A program made the translations under genes and the position numbers. From JAJPHW01 sp963771505 (GTDB taxonomy: Bacteria; Acidobacteriota; Terriglobia; Terriglobales; Acidobacteriaceae): a DNA stretch of 64,000 nucleotides. The DNA lies in the NCBI GenBank assembly GCA_963771505.1, contig CAVYTO010000002.1:1178001-1242000 (forward strand), written 5' to 3'. The notes under the pieces are model-generated. The model was not told where the DNA came from. It did no database searches and saw nothing but the letters and a program-made list of their open reading frames with translations. This document shows positions 26,768 to 35,624 of this stretch, one piece after another. Position 1 is the stretch's first letter; every line of letters starts with the position of its first letter.

Positions 26768-28476
26768 ATTTGTCATATAAATTGCCAGCAAACTTATCCA
26801 CAGCCGTTTCCGCAGGTCTTGAAGATTGGCGGAAGAACGGCAAGATCGATCGGCTCTGGAAGAAAGATGCATCGCTTTGGACAAACACCGACGAAGCATC
26901 GTGGCTCGGCTGGCTCGATATCACCAAAGAACAGATTGCCCATCTCGATGATTTCCGCCGCCTCGCAGAAGAGATTCAGCAAGCTGGATTCACCGACATC
27001 CTTCTGCTGGGAATGGGCGGCTCGAGTCTGTGTCCAGAGGTCCTCGAAAAGACGTTCGGGCATCGCGGGGGCTATCCGCGCCTTCATGTTCTCGACTCGA
27101 CCGATCCTGCGCAAGTCAAAGCGGTTGATTCGAAGATCGATCCAGCGAAGACAATTTTTGTAGTTTCCAGCAAGTCTGGTTCGACGCTTGAGCCCAACAT
27201 CTTCAAGCAATACTTTTTCGAGCGCGCCACAAAAACCATTGGGGCCGAAAAGGCCGGAAGCCACTTCATCGCTGTGACCGATCCTGGTTCGAAGATGGAG
27301 CAGGTGGCTACCGCCGATCATTTTCGTCACATCTTCCATGGTGTGCCTAGTATTGGCGGACGGTATTCCGCGCTCTCAAATTTCGGCATCGTCCCAGCCG
27401 CGCTGATTGGCGTCGACCTGAAAAAATTTCTTGATCGTGTCGCTGCCATGGTCGACGATTGCAAGAATCCTCAGCCTGATAAAAATCCAGGAGTCGCACT
27501 GGGAGTGGTACTTGGCGCCGCAGCCAAACTGGGAAGGGATAAAATCACAATCGTCACCTCGCCCGGGATTTCCGATCTCGGTGCGTGGCTCGAACAGCTC
27601 ATCGCCGAGTCAACCGGCAAGCAGGGACACGGCATTATTCCCGTAGATCGTGAAGCACTTGGTCCGGCCAGTGTCTACGGCGAAGACCGCATCTTCGCCT
27701 ATCTCCGCCTGGAAAAGGCTCCCGACCCGAAGCAGGATGCGGAAGTAGCGGCGCTCGAAAACGCCGGTCAACCGGTTATCAGAATTTCGGTTGCAGACAT
27801 CTACGACATTGGACAGGAATTTTTCCGCTGGGAAATTGCCACGGCGGTCGCCGGTTCGATCATCGGGATCAACGCATTCAATCAACCAGACGTCGAAGCC
27901 AGCAAGATCGTCACCAAGGAATTAACGTCGGCGTACGAGAAATCCGGATCGCTGCCATCTGAAACGCCGATTTTCAGCGATTCGACCGTCAAGCTTTTCA
28001 CCGATCCGAAAAATGCGGAGGCGCTGAAAAAAGCTGGTGGTGATCAATCGCTTGCCGGCTATCTTCGCTCGCACCTGGATCGCATCCGTGCGGGGGACTA
28101 CTTCGCTCTTCTGGCCTACATTCAGATGAATGACGAGCACGAAGCGCTGTTGCAGGAAATTCGGCATTCACTGCGCGACAAAAAGCGCGTCGCAACGTGC
28201 CTCGGTTTTGGTCCGCGTTTCCTGCATTCGACCGGACAAGCTTACAAGGGCGGCCCGAACTCTGGAGTCTTTCTGCAAATCACCTGCGACGATGCCGCCG
28301 ATTTGCAGGTTCCCGGACAAAAATATACTTTCGGCGTTGTTAAAGCCGCCCAAGCGCGAGGCGACTTTCAGGTTCTTGCGGATCGCGGACGCCGCGCTTT
28401 ACGCGTCCACCTCGGCAGCGATCTAAAAGCGGGACTCGGGACTTTACAGTCGGCATTTCGCCGGGCGCTCGCATAA
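26764..28476 (+). CDS. pgi: Glucose-6-phosphate isomerase, Tal-Pgi C-terminal type
   Basis: 570-residue isomerase interconverting glucose-6-phosphate and fructose-6-phosphate. SIS-type sugar-phosphate sites are LLLGMGGSSLCPEVLEKTFG and VVSSKSGSTLEPNI; the C-terminal part holds FGPRFLHSTGQAYKGGPNSG. This form resembles the C-terminal half of bifunctional transaldolase/phosphoglucose isomerase more than E. coli Pgi. It starts with TTG in the sequence TTGA that also contains the tal stop. The gene order tal-pgi-gnd-zwf-glk places it at the branch point between glycolysis and the pentose-phosphate route. Confidence 0.92.
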   Translation: MNLSYKLPANLSTAVSAGLEDWRKNGKIDRLWKKDASLWTNTDEASWLGWLDITKEQIAHLDDFRRLAEEIQQAGFTDILLLGMGGSSLCPEVLEKTFGHRGGYPRLHVLDSTDPAQVKAVDSKIDPAKTIFVVSSKSGSTLEPNIFKQYFFERATKTIGAEKAGSHFIAVTDPGSKMEQVATADHFRHIFHGVPSIGGRYSALSNFGIVPAALIGVDLKKFLDRVAAMVDDCKNPQPDKNPGVALGVVLGAAAKLGRDKITIVTSPGISDLGAWLEQLIAESTGKQGHGIIPVDREALGPASVYGEDRIFAYLRLEKAPDPKQDAEVAALENAGQPVIRISVADIYDIGQEFFRWEIATAVAGSIIGINAFNQPDVEASKIVTKELTSAYEKSGSLPSETPIFSDSTVKLFTDPKNAEALKKAGGDQSLAGYLRSHLDRIRAGDYFALLAYIQMNDEHEALLQEIRHSLRDKKRVATCLGFGPRFLHSTGQAYKGGPNSGVFLQITCDDAADLQVPGQKYTFGVVKAAQARGDFQVLADRGRRALRVHLGSDLKAGLGTLQSAFRRALA

Positions 28477-28516
28477 ACGCAATCAATTCTCTTCAAGATT
28501 TCAAGGAGCTGTAATC

Positions 28517-29509
28517 ATGCAGATGGGAATGGTAGGACTGGGCAAGATGGGCGCCAACATGGTGCGACGCCTTATGCGTGGCGGGCACCAGGTTGTAGTC
28601 ACGGATTTGAGTCCGGACAATGTAAAAAAGCTAGCCTCAGAAGGCGCAACCGGCTCATCTTCAATTGATGATTTTGTTTCGAAGCTCGGCAAACCTCGCG
28701 TCGCGTGGCTCATGGTGCCGGCGGGCGATGCAACTGAACAAACCGTGCAGACGCTCGCAAGTAAGTTTGAGCGTGGCGACATCCTGATCGACGGCGGCAA
28801 TTCCTACTTCAAAGATGACGTCCGCCGCGCTGAAGAACTCAAGAGCAAAGGAATTCACTACATCGACGTCGGCACCAGCGGCGGCGTGTGGGGTATCGAC
28901 CGCGGTTATTGCATGATGATCGGCGGCCCGACGCCCGCCGTGCAACAGCTTGATGCCATCTTCAAAACCCTGGCTCCGGGCCGCGGCGAAATTCCCCGCA
29001 CGCCGGGACGCGAGAAAATGTCAGGTACTTCTGAAGACGGCTACATCCATTGCGGCCCATCGGGATCCGGACACTTCGTGAAAATGGTCCACAACGGAAT
29101 CGAATACGGCATCATGCAAGCCTACGCGGAAGGCTTCGATATTTTCCGCAACGCCACGAGTAAAGAAGTTCCCGAAAACCACCGTTTCGATTTGAACCTG
29201 GCCGACATCGCCGAAGTTTGGCGTCGCGGCAGCGTGATCAGCTCGTGGCTTCTTGATCTGACCGCCATGGCTCTCGCGGAAAACCCGACCCTTGAGGAGT
29301 ACACCGGATTCGTACAAGATTCTGGCGAAGGCCGCTGGACGATCGAAGCCGCCATCACCGAAGCCGTCCCAGTCGATGTGCTCTCGGCAGCTCTCTTCAC
29401 TCGTTTCCGTTCCCGCCAGGAGCATACTTTCGCCGAAAAAATGCTCTCTGCCATGCGCCAGAAATTCGGCGGCCACATCGAGCTGAGCGCAACGAAAAAA
29501 ACTGCATGA
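28517..29509 (+). CDS. gnd: 6-phosphogluconate dehydrogenase, decarboxylating (short YqeC-like type)
   Basis: Oxidises 6-phosphogluconate to ribulose-5-phosphate with CO2 release. The 330 residues are the short family form, often NAD-linked, against about 470 in E. coli Gnd. The Rossmann motif is VGLGKMGANMVRRL; substrate blocks are DGGNSYFKDD, GTSGGVWGIDRGYCMMIGG and GPSGSGHFVKMVHNGIEYG with the catalytic lysine. AGGAG lies upstream of the ATG. Cofactor choice is inferred from the family, not read directly. Confidence 0.93.
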   Translation: MQMGMVGLGKMGANMVRRLMRGGHQVVVTDLSPDNVKKLASEGATGSSSIDDFVSKLGKPRVAWLMVPAGDATEQTVQTLASKFERGDILIDGGNSYFKDDVRRAEELKSKGIHYIDVGTSGGVWGIDRGYCMMIGGPTPAVQQLDAIFKTLAPGRGEIPRTPGREKMSGTSEDGYIHCGPSGSGHFVKMVHNGIEYGIMQAYAEGFDIFRNATSKEVPENHRFDLNLADIAEVWRRGSVISSWLLDLTAMALAENPTLEEYTGFVQDSGEGRWTIEAAITEAVPVDVLSAALFTRFRSRQEHTFAEKMLSAMRQKFGGHIELSATKKTA

Positions 29510-29534
29510 CACCGCTCGCAGGAAGGGCCTCATT

Positions 29535-31082
29535 ATGAATCAGACTGAAACCGCACCTAACGCGACTGCGGCGCAACCCTCGCGCTCCGGGCGCGTGGCC
29601 GACCCTTGTGCCATGGTCATTTTTGGCGCAGCCGGCGACCTCACTCGCCGCAAGCTAATCCCGGCCCTGTACAACCTGGCAAAAACCCAGGTACTTTCAC
29701 GCGAATTCGCGGTTATCGGCGTGGCACGCGCTCCCATGTCCGACGACGAATTCCGCAAGAAGCTAACCGACGACATGAAGAAATTCTCTACCGAACCGGT
29801 GGAAGAGGATTTATGGGAGTGGTTCGTTCGGCGTCTCTACTATGTCGCGGGCGATTTTGACGACAAAAATATTTATCCGAAGTTGAAAGAGCTGCTTGAG
29901 AAAGTAGACAAAGAGCACAACACCCACGGCAATCACTTTTATTACCTGGCCACCGCAGCCAACTATTTTGGGACGATCGTCGAACAACTATCTGCCGCCG
30001 GCCTGATGGAGGAAAATCAGCACTGGCGCCGCGTGATTGTGGAAAAACCTTTTGGACACGATCTCGAATCCGCCAAAGCACTGAACCAACAGTTGCTGAA
30101 AGTTGTCAGCGAGCAGCAGATCTACCGCATCGATCATTATCTCGGCAAAGAAACCGTTCAGAACATCATGGCGTTTCGTTTCGCCAACGGCATTTTCGAA
30201 CCTATCTGGAACCGCCGTTACATCGATCACATTCAAATCTCGGTCGCAGAAACGGTGGGAGTCGAGCAGCGCGGCAGTTACTACGATCAGGCAGGCGCGT
30301 TGCGTGACATGGTGCCTAATCACATCATGCAACTCATCAGCCTCTCCGCGATGGAGCCGCCAGTCTCGTTCGGTCCTGACGCGGTCCGCGATGAGCAGGC
30401 AAAAATTCTCAACGCAATCCAACCGCTCAGCGCTGAGGATGTCCTAAGCAAAACTGTGCGCGGCCAATATGGCGAGGGCGATGTAGACGGCCACCACATC
30501 CCCGCTTACCGGGCTGAGCAGGATGTCCCGCCGAACTCCAAGACTGAAACCTATGTCGCGATGAAGCTACAGATCGACAACTGGCGCTGGGCTGATGTCC
30601 CTTTCTATCTCCGCACAGGCAAAGCCATGGGCGGCCATCACACGCATATCGTGATTCAATTCCGCCGCGCTCCGTTCGTACTCTTCCGCGACACGCCAGT
30701 CGAAACCCTAATGCCCAACCAGTTGATTCTCCACATTCAACCGGAGGAAGGAATCTCGCTACGCTTTGCCGCCAAAGTGCCCGGGCCCAACATGCGCCTC
30801 GGCGCCGTCGACATGAACTTCGAGTATCAGGACTACTTCGGCTCGCAGCCCAGCACCGGATACGAGCGCTTGTTGTACGATTGTATGATCGGCGACGCTA
30901 CCCTGTTTCAGCGGGCTGACATGGTCGAAGCCGGATGGTGCGTGGTCAGTCCGGTGCTCGATGTCTGGAAAGCGCTTCCGCCACGATCGTTCCCCAACTA
31001 TGCTGCCGGTTCCTGGGGACCGAAAGATGCGGACGAACTGCTTGAGCGCGACGGCCGTCACTGGAGGAATTTCGAAAAATGA
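29535..31082 (+). CDS. zwf: Glucose-6-phosphate 1-dehydrogenase
   Basis: First step of the oxidative pentose-phosphate pathway. 515 residues, normal length. The dinucleotide site is IFGAAGDLTRRKLIPALYNL; EKPFGHD and the active-site block RIDHYLGKETVQNIMAFRF are intact, and RTGKAMGGHHTHIVIQF lies in the C-terminal domain. It ends in ATGA, overlapping the glucokinase start by 4 bases. With gnd upstream and glk downstream it completes a route from glucose to ribulose-5-phosphate, apart from the lactonase encoded at 33877-34626. Confidence 0.97.
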   Translation: MNQTETAPNATAAQPSRSGRVADPCAMVIFGAAGDLTRRKLIPALYNLAKTQVLSREFAVIGVARAPMSDDEFRKKLTDDMKKFSTEPVEEDLWEWFVRRLYYVAGDFDDKNIYPKLKELLEKVDKEHNTHGNHFYYLATAANYFGTIVEQLSAAGLMEENQHWRRVIVEKPFGHDLESAKALNQQLLKVVSEQQIYRIDHYLGKETVQNIMAFRFANGIFEPIWNRRYIDHIQISVAETVGVEQRGSYYDQAGALRDMVPNHIMQLISLSAMEPPVSFGPDAVRDEQAKILNAIQPLSAEDVLSKTVRGQYGEGDVDGHHIPAYRAEQDVPPNSKTETYVAMKLQIDNWRWADVPFYLRTGKAMGGHHTHIVIQFRRAPFVLFRDTPVETLMPNQLILHIQPEEGISLRFAAKVPGPNMRLGAVDMNFEYQDYFGSQPSTGYERLLYDCMIGDATLFQRADMVEAGWCVVSPVLDVWKALPPRSFPNYAAGSWGPKDADELLERDGRHWRNFEK

Positions 31083-32056
31083 TTTTGGCGGGCGACATCG
31101 GAGGCACGAATGCCAGGCTGGCCTTCTATGACGTTCGCGACGGCCACCTCGAACTGAAATCTCTTCAAATTTATCCCAGCCGCGAATACACCGGCCTGGA
31201 AAGCATTGTTTCGGAATTCCTTTCTTCGTCCGAAGTGCGTCCCGACCGCGCTTGCTTCGGCGTCGCCGGCCCGGTTCGCAACGGGCGTATCCAGGCTTCC
31301 AACATCCCCTGGATCATTGAAGCGTCCCGTCTCGCCAGCGAATGTAACCTCGGCAGCGTCTCTCTCATCAACGATCTCGAGGCCAACGCCTGGGGCATCT
31401 CTGTGCTTGCGCCCGAAGACCTGGTTTTGCTGAACCCCCCAAGAACCAATGCGGTGGGCAACCAGGGAGTCGTTTCAGCGGGCACCGGCTTAGGCGAAGC
31501 CGGCCTGTACTGGGACGGGAAACAACATCACATTTTTGCTTGCGAAGGAGGCCACACCGATCTCGCTCCCCGCAATGAACTCGAGCTTGATCTCTTCCGC
31601 TATTTGTATGCTCGCTACGGACATGTGAGCTACGAACGTGTCGTCTCTGGACCCGGCATCGTCAACGTCTACCACTTCCTTCGCGACACTGGACGAGGCG
31701 AAGAACCAAAGTGGCTAGCGGAGGAACTACTTCATTCCGAGCCGGCGCCGGTGATCTCTCGGCTTGCCCTCGAAGGTAAGTCTGCGCTGTGCGAGCAGGC
31801 AGTTGACCTTTTCGTCTCGATCTACGGCGCGGAAGCCGGAAACTTCGCCCTCAAATTGCTTACCACCGGCGGGATATTTCTTGGCGGCGGAATCGCGCCC
31901 AAGCTCATTTCCAAAATGGCCGGTCCGCTATTCATGGAAGCTTTTCTCGGGAAAGGCCGCATGAAGCCGCTGCTCGACTCCATGCCAGTCAGCGTCATAA
32001 CTAACGACAAGGTCGCGCTGATGGGCGCAGCACGATACGCCCAAGAACATCCGTAG
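31079..32056 (+). CDS. glk: Glucokinase (ROK-unrelated, E. coli Glk type)
   Basis: ATP-dependent phosphorylation of glucose; cytosolic. 325 residues with phosphate-1 motif LAGDIGGTNARLAFY, catalytic region LINDLEANAWGI, phosphate-2 VSAGTGLGEAGLYWDG, the glutamate-containing ACEGGHTDLAPRNE and the adenosine-loop GGIFLGGGIAPKL. It starts at the ATG overlapping the zwf stop, so the two are translationally coupled. It is the last gene of the sugar block; the following gene is convergent. Confidence 0.94.
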   Translation: MILAGDIGGTNARLAFYDVRDGHLELKSLQIYPSREYTGLESIVSEFLSSSEVRPDRACFGVAGPVRNGRIQASNIPWIIEASRLASECNLGSVSLINDLEANAWGISVLAPEDLVLLNPPRTNAVGNQGVVSAGTGLGEAGLYWDGKQHHIFACEGGHTDLAPRNELELDLFRYLYARYGHVSYERVVSGPGIVNVYHFLRDTGRGEEPKWLAEELLHSEPAPVISRLALEGKSALCEQAVDLFVSIYGAEAGNFALKLLTTGGIFLGGGIAPKLISKMAGPLFMEAFLGKGRMKPLLDSMPVSVITNDKVALMGAARYAQEHP

Positions 32057-32084
32057 TCGATCTAGGGAGCTCGACCGTATCCCT

Positions 32085-32462
32085 TCAATCCCGGCAGAAG
32101 CCTTCGCCTTTGTTGATCACGAGACAATGCTTCTTGTCGAGCAGCCACTTCATGCCGGTATCCGCTCCGCTTCCGGCGTGAACCAATTCATCTCGCCCGT
32201 TGCGTTGGAAAGCGATCCCGTTCGCCACAGCTTTGCCTGAATAAGAATTCGGGCCGTCCAGAGAATTGATGATGACCGTGAAATCGAAGCCGCCCTCCTG
32301 AATGACCAGGAACGTCCCCTCAGGCCCTATCCATTTGCCCACCCATTGCCGCGCTGGACTTGGAGTTTCAGCTTCGGACTTCGTAGCCACCTTGTCCGCG
32401 CGCTGACATTCTGTCGTCATGCAGATTGCAATGACTACGACAGCGATCGCGTGGAGTCGCAT
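32085..32462 (-). CDS. Small exported protein of unknown function
   Basis: 125 residues. ATG at 32462 is chosen for AAGGAG 10 bases upstream. The first 20 residues (MRLHAIAVVVIAICMTTECQ) look like a signal peptide; a cysteine at its end could be lipidated, but the lipobox is poor. The mature part contains ARQWVGKWIGPEGTFLVIQE, suggesting a small beta-barrel of the lipocalin-like kind. I do not recognise the family. It is convergent with glucokinase. Confidence 0.6.
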   Translation of the reverse strand: MRLHAIAVVVIAICMTTECQRADKVATKSEAETPSPARQWVGKWIGPEGTFLVIQEGGFDFTVIINSLDGPNSYSGKAVANGIAFQRNGRDELVHAGSGADTGMKWLLDKKHCLVINKGEGFCRD

Positions 32463-32535
32463 ACGTTCAATCTCCTTCACGAAAAACGAGTTTGCTTGCG
32501 CCCAGGACAACACATGCGGGGCAAAGATCAGGGTC

Positions 32536-32889
32536 TCACAGCTCAGGGGTTATAGACACAGGATCGGAGGGTACCAACTTGGGAGGGGAGAAATATCGAG
32601 TCCAGAAAGAGGTGAGGAGCGCCACGGGAACGAAGGCGCCAAGGGAATATGCTATCAAAGCATTTCCCCGTGCGCCGCACACGTAGCACACGAGAACGGC
32701 GACAGACAGTGACCCGTAAGATCGAAAAATGTTGCCGCCGCGCGCAACTTGCAGGAGTTTCCCGCAAACCGGACACGGAAATGGGTCTGTTAAATCAACA
32801 GAACTAGGTTTAAAAGTGGCCCTGCACAACGGGCATCTGGCGAGTGTGCGGCTGCGAGCGTCCGATGCGTGTCTTACATCCGGAATCAT
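32536..32889 (-). CDS. Zinc-ribbon membrane protein, hypothetical
   Basis: About 117 residues. Two CxxC pairs (RCPLCRATF and CPVCGKLLQ) form a zinc ribbon near the N-terminus, followed by two hydrophobic segments (SVAVLVCYVCG and ALIAYSLGAFVPVALLTSFW) with another CxxC, YVCG, inside the first. This layout suggests an integral membrane protein with a cytosolic zinc ribbon, a type that is frequent and unassigned in Acidobacteriota. The start is uncertain: ATG 32889 is used, and GTG 32943 is the far limit of the frame. No strong ribosome site is seen at either. Confidence 0.5.
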   Translation of the reverse strand: MIPDVRHASDARSRTLARCPLCRATFKPSSVDLTDPFPCPVCGKLLQVARGGNIFRSYGSLSVAVLVCYVCGARGNALIAYSLGAFVPVALLTSFWTRYFSPPKLVPSDPVSITPEL

Positions 32890-33112
32890 TGTACGCAAAA
32901 CCCATGAAGAAACTCCCCTACCATCGGCATGCTGATTACCCACGTCGAGAATTACGGTCTAGGGAAACCCGTATGCTTCTGCGGGCTAGAACAAAGCTTG
33001 GGTGGGTGGTACGTGCATAGTAATCAACAACTCGGCTGTACACCGTTTCATCGATGATCGAAAAGGCATCGCAGTTAGTGATTTTCAAACCACTCTATAC
33101 CCGCTGATCTCC

Positions 33113-33802
33113 TCACGCCTTGAACTTCACGCTGGCATGTGTCCCATCACAAAAGGGCTTGTTCTGCGATTCGCCGCAACGGCAGAGAGTAACTCGGTTG
33201 CGCACTTCATATTCCGATCCATCGGCTGACACAACCGGAATTCCTCCTCGCAACCAGATCGGTCCACTACACTCTTGCTGCGGATCTTCGATCAGCCCAA
33301 TCGAGATGGGCAGTTCGGGTTCCAACGCGTTGCCGGTTTTCTTGTCCCACGCCACCAGCCGGCCGGATGGGCAATCTCCCACTTGCCGCACGAAATTCTC
33401 ACGAGTCTTAGCGTCGTCGGTGTGCTCTACCTGACTCCATACTTGCCCATTCGGATCGCAGAAGCGGGCGAAAGCGCAAAGCGCCTCTGCATCGGTTAAC
33501 TGCATCTCTGGGCCGTCCATCATTTCAGCCTGCATCTTGTATGGCGTGCGGGCCGCCGTTTCCGTCCCGTCAAATTTGACTTTGGCGTGGGTTCCGTCGC
33601 AAAACGGCTTGCTGCCAGAGCGCCCGCAGCGGCACAGCGCATACTTTTCTTGCTGGTCCAATGTCTCGCCCTGTTCCCACTTTTCCGATTCGCCTTGCGC
33701 GTTCACCGAGATCATCTGCTTCGACATCGGGACGCTCCCTGACACGATATACGGCCCATCCTTGGTGATCACGACGTTAGCCGCAGACTTATTTCCGGAC
33801 AT
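33113..33802 (-). CDS. Double CDGSH iron-sulfur protein with central ferredoxin-like segment
   Basis: 229 residues. Two CDGSH [2Fe-2S] motifs, CRCGRSGSKPFCDGTH (from Cys57) and CRCGESQNKPFCDGTH (from Cys207), are the mitoNEET 3-Cys-1-His type. Between them, Cys109, Cys115, Cys144 and Cys178 (ALCAFARFCDPNG, GDCPSG, QQECSG) look like a divergent single [4Fe-4S] ferredoxin module. This three-part layout is known in bacterial CDGSH proteins, with no firm function; electron transfer or cluster donation is likely. It lies between the sugar block and the pgl gene. Confidence 0.88.
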   Translation of the reverse strand: MSGNKSAANVVITKDGPYIVSGSVPMSKQMISVNAQGESEKWEQGETLDQQEKYALCRCGRSGSKPFCDGTHAKVKFDGTETAARTPYKMQAEMMDGPEMQLTDAEALCAFARFCDPNGQVWSQVEHTDDAKTRENFVRQVGDCPSGRLVAWDKKTGNALEPELPISIGLIEDPQQECSGPIWLRGGIPVVSADGSEYEVRNRVTLCRCGESQNKPFCDGTHASVKFKA

Positions 33803-33876
33803 GTTTTCTCCTTGAGCACGTTCCTGGTATTGAGCAGTCTACATGTTTTGTTCCAACGCTCAGGATAAAATCAGCC

Positions 33877-34626
33877 ATGCCCTCGCCCAACATCCGCATC
33901 CTGCCTGACCCCAATGCATTGTTTAATGCCGCCGCCGCGGATTTCGTTTCTATCGCAAATGCCGCTATCGCCGATCACAAGCGTTTTACCGTAGCGCTCT
34001 CGGGCGGATCGACGCCGCGAGGTTTATTTTCATTGCTCGCCTCCGGCGCCATCGCTGGCGTTCCGTGGAAAGACATTTTCTTTTTTTGGGGCGACGAACG
34101 CCACGTTCCACCAGACAGTTCTGAAAGCAATTATCGAATGGCCAACGACGCCATGCTCTCGAAGGTGCCGGTGCCTACGGGAAACATCTTTCGTGTGCCC
34201 GCTGAGGGCACCGATGCGAAATCAGTGGCAACTTCGTACGAGCGCTCGATCTCAGCGTTTTTTGATTCGAAGGTAAGCGAAATGCCGCGTTTCGACCTGG
34301 TCATGCTCGGCATGGGTCCTGACGGCCACACCGCTTCGCTTTTTCCCGGAACCGATGCGTTAAAAGAAACAGAGCGGATATTTGTGGCCAACTGGGTAGC
34401 AAAGATGAACGACTTTCGCTTCACCCTGACCTACCCGGCAATCAACAACGCTGCGCAAATCATGTTCCTGGTGGCCGGCGCCGACAAGGCTGAAATGGTA
34501 GACCGAATTTTAGGGAAACAAGACGAAGGCCTGCCCGCGGCCAAAATCCGCCCGTCGAATGGAAAACTTCTGTGGTTTCTGGATCAAGCGGCGGCCAAGA
34601 ACTTGTCAACTGAAGAACGACTTTGA
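33877..34626 (+). CDS. pgl: 6-phosphogluconolactonase (DevB type)
   Basis: Hydrolyses 6-phosphogluconolactone, the product of Zwf. 249 residues with VALSGGSTPRGLFSLL, FFWGDERHVPPDSSESNYRM and LGMGPDGHTASLFPG, the standard DevB/SOL motifs. It stands alone, 1.8 kb from glk, with the CDGSH gene divergent from it. GGATAAAAT upstream of the ATG may be its -10. It fills the only gap in the glucose-to-ribulose-5-phosphate route of the neighbouring block. Confidence 0.94.
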   Translation: MPSPNIRILPDPNALFNAAAADFVSIANAAIADHKRFTVALSGGSTPRGLFSLLASGAIAGVPWKDIFFFWGDERHVPPDSSESNYRMANDAMLSKVPVPTGNIFRVPAEGTDAKSVATSYERSISAFFDSKVSEMPRFDLVMLGMGPDGHTASLFPGTDALKETERIFVANWVAKMNDFRFTLTYPAINNAAQIMFLVAGADKAEMVDRILGKQDEGLPAAKIRPSNGKLLWFLDQAAAKNLSTEERL

Positions 34627-34649
34627 ATTTTGTTTGCGCGCTGGTTCGG

Positions 34650-35489
34650 TCAGAAAACCGGTACCAGGTTATGTTTTTTCTGGTACATCTTCCGGTCCAC
34701 AGCGCGGAAAGTATCGGCGATGTCGCTACCCGTTGCATAGGACGCGACTCCATAAACAAACGACAACCGGTAGTCTTTCTTGTTATTGTCGTTCCACTGC
34801 AGCACCATGCGCTTGAGCCGCTGGACCGGGAAATCAGATTCCATCTCGGTCGTCTCCGGCATGAGCACCAGGAACTCGTCCGCGCCGGTTCGCAGAATGA
34901 CGTCCGCGCCACGAAAGACCGACTTCAGCATCCGGGCAAATTCTACCAACACAAAACTTCCTTCCGTTGCTCCAAAACGCTCATTGATGACTCTGAAATC
35001 GTCGAGGTCCATCGTCATGAGCGTCAGGCCATTTCCCATACGATTGGCCCGCGCAACTTCTCGCGGAACCACTTCCCCCAGAGCGCGCCGGTTCAGGAGT
35101 TGCGTTAACGGGTCAACAAGCGACAAATTTTCCAGCCGCTCATTCAAAACCAATTCATTGATTAAGGCATGCCGCGTACTGTTCAGCGCGCGCCGCTGCA
35201 TTACGAGGTAAAGATTGAAAAGCAGGATGAGCGAAATCAGGCCGAAGAATAATTGCGGGAGGTAGGCTTGCTCGATGTGGATCACCCGCTGCGACCAAAC
35301 CAAATTGGGAAGTACCAGGGAAAGCAGTCCCGTCGTGAGTACAACGATCATCAACAGGCCAATCGACCAGAGTTGCCAATCCCGCCCAGAAAGCTGGTGG
35401 ATCTGATTTTGAATTTCGTCTGCGCGGGCCAGCATCGTTGGCTGCGCGACCTGTTCTTCGTCCGCATGCGACACGGAAACCTCCAACAC
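34650..35489 (-). CDS. Membrane GGDEF-domain protein with altered GADEF motif
   Basis: 279 residues: two membrane helices at about 41-63 and 78-96, then a GGDEF domain at about 120-275 (DPLTQLLNRRAL, metal-binding MDLDDF). The signature is GADEF (202-206) instead of GGDEF, while the product-binding RxxD inhibitory site (RGAD 193-196) five residues upstream is intact. It may be a weak diguanylate cyclase or a c-di-GMP-binding effector. There is no separate sensor domain; the short extracytoplasmic loop is the only candidate input. Confidence 0.85.
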   Translation of the reverse strand: MLEVSVSHADEEQVAQPTMLARADEIQNQIHQLSGRDWQLWSIGLLMIVVLTTGLLSLVLPNLVWSQRVIHIEQAYLPQLFFGLISLILLFNLYLVMQRRALNSTRHALINELVLNERLENLSLVDPLTQLLNRRALGEVVPREVARANRMGNGLTLMTMDLDDFRVINERFGATEGSFVLVEFARMLKSVFRGADVILRTGADEFLVLMPETTEMESDFPVQRLKRMVLQWNDNNKKDYRLSFVYGVASYATGSDIADTFRAVDRKMYQKKHNLVPVF

Positions 35490-35624
35490 GGATACTCTGA
35501 AAAAGAAGAGTTCCGCGCTTAGTGTCTCCGATCTATTTAGGGAAAATTGGGCAAAAGGGAGGAAGGCGATTACGTCAGTAATGCGCAGTGGGAATCTTTA
35601 CTTAAGTCGAATTGCGGCCAGGGG

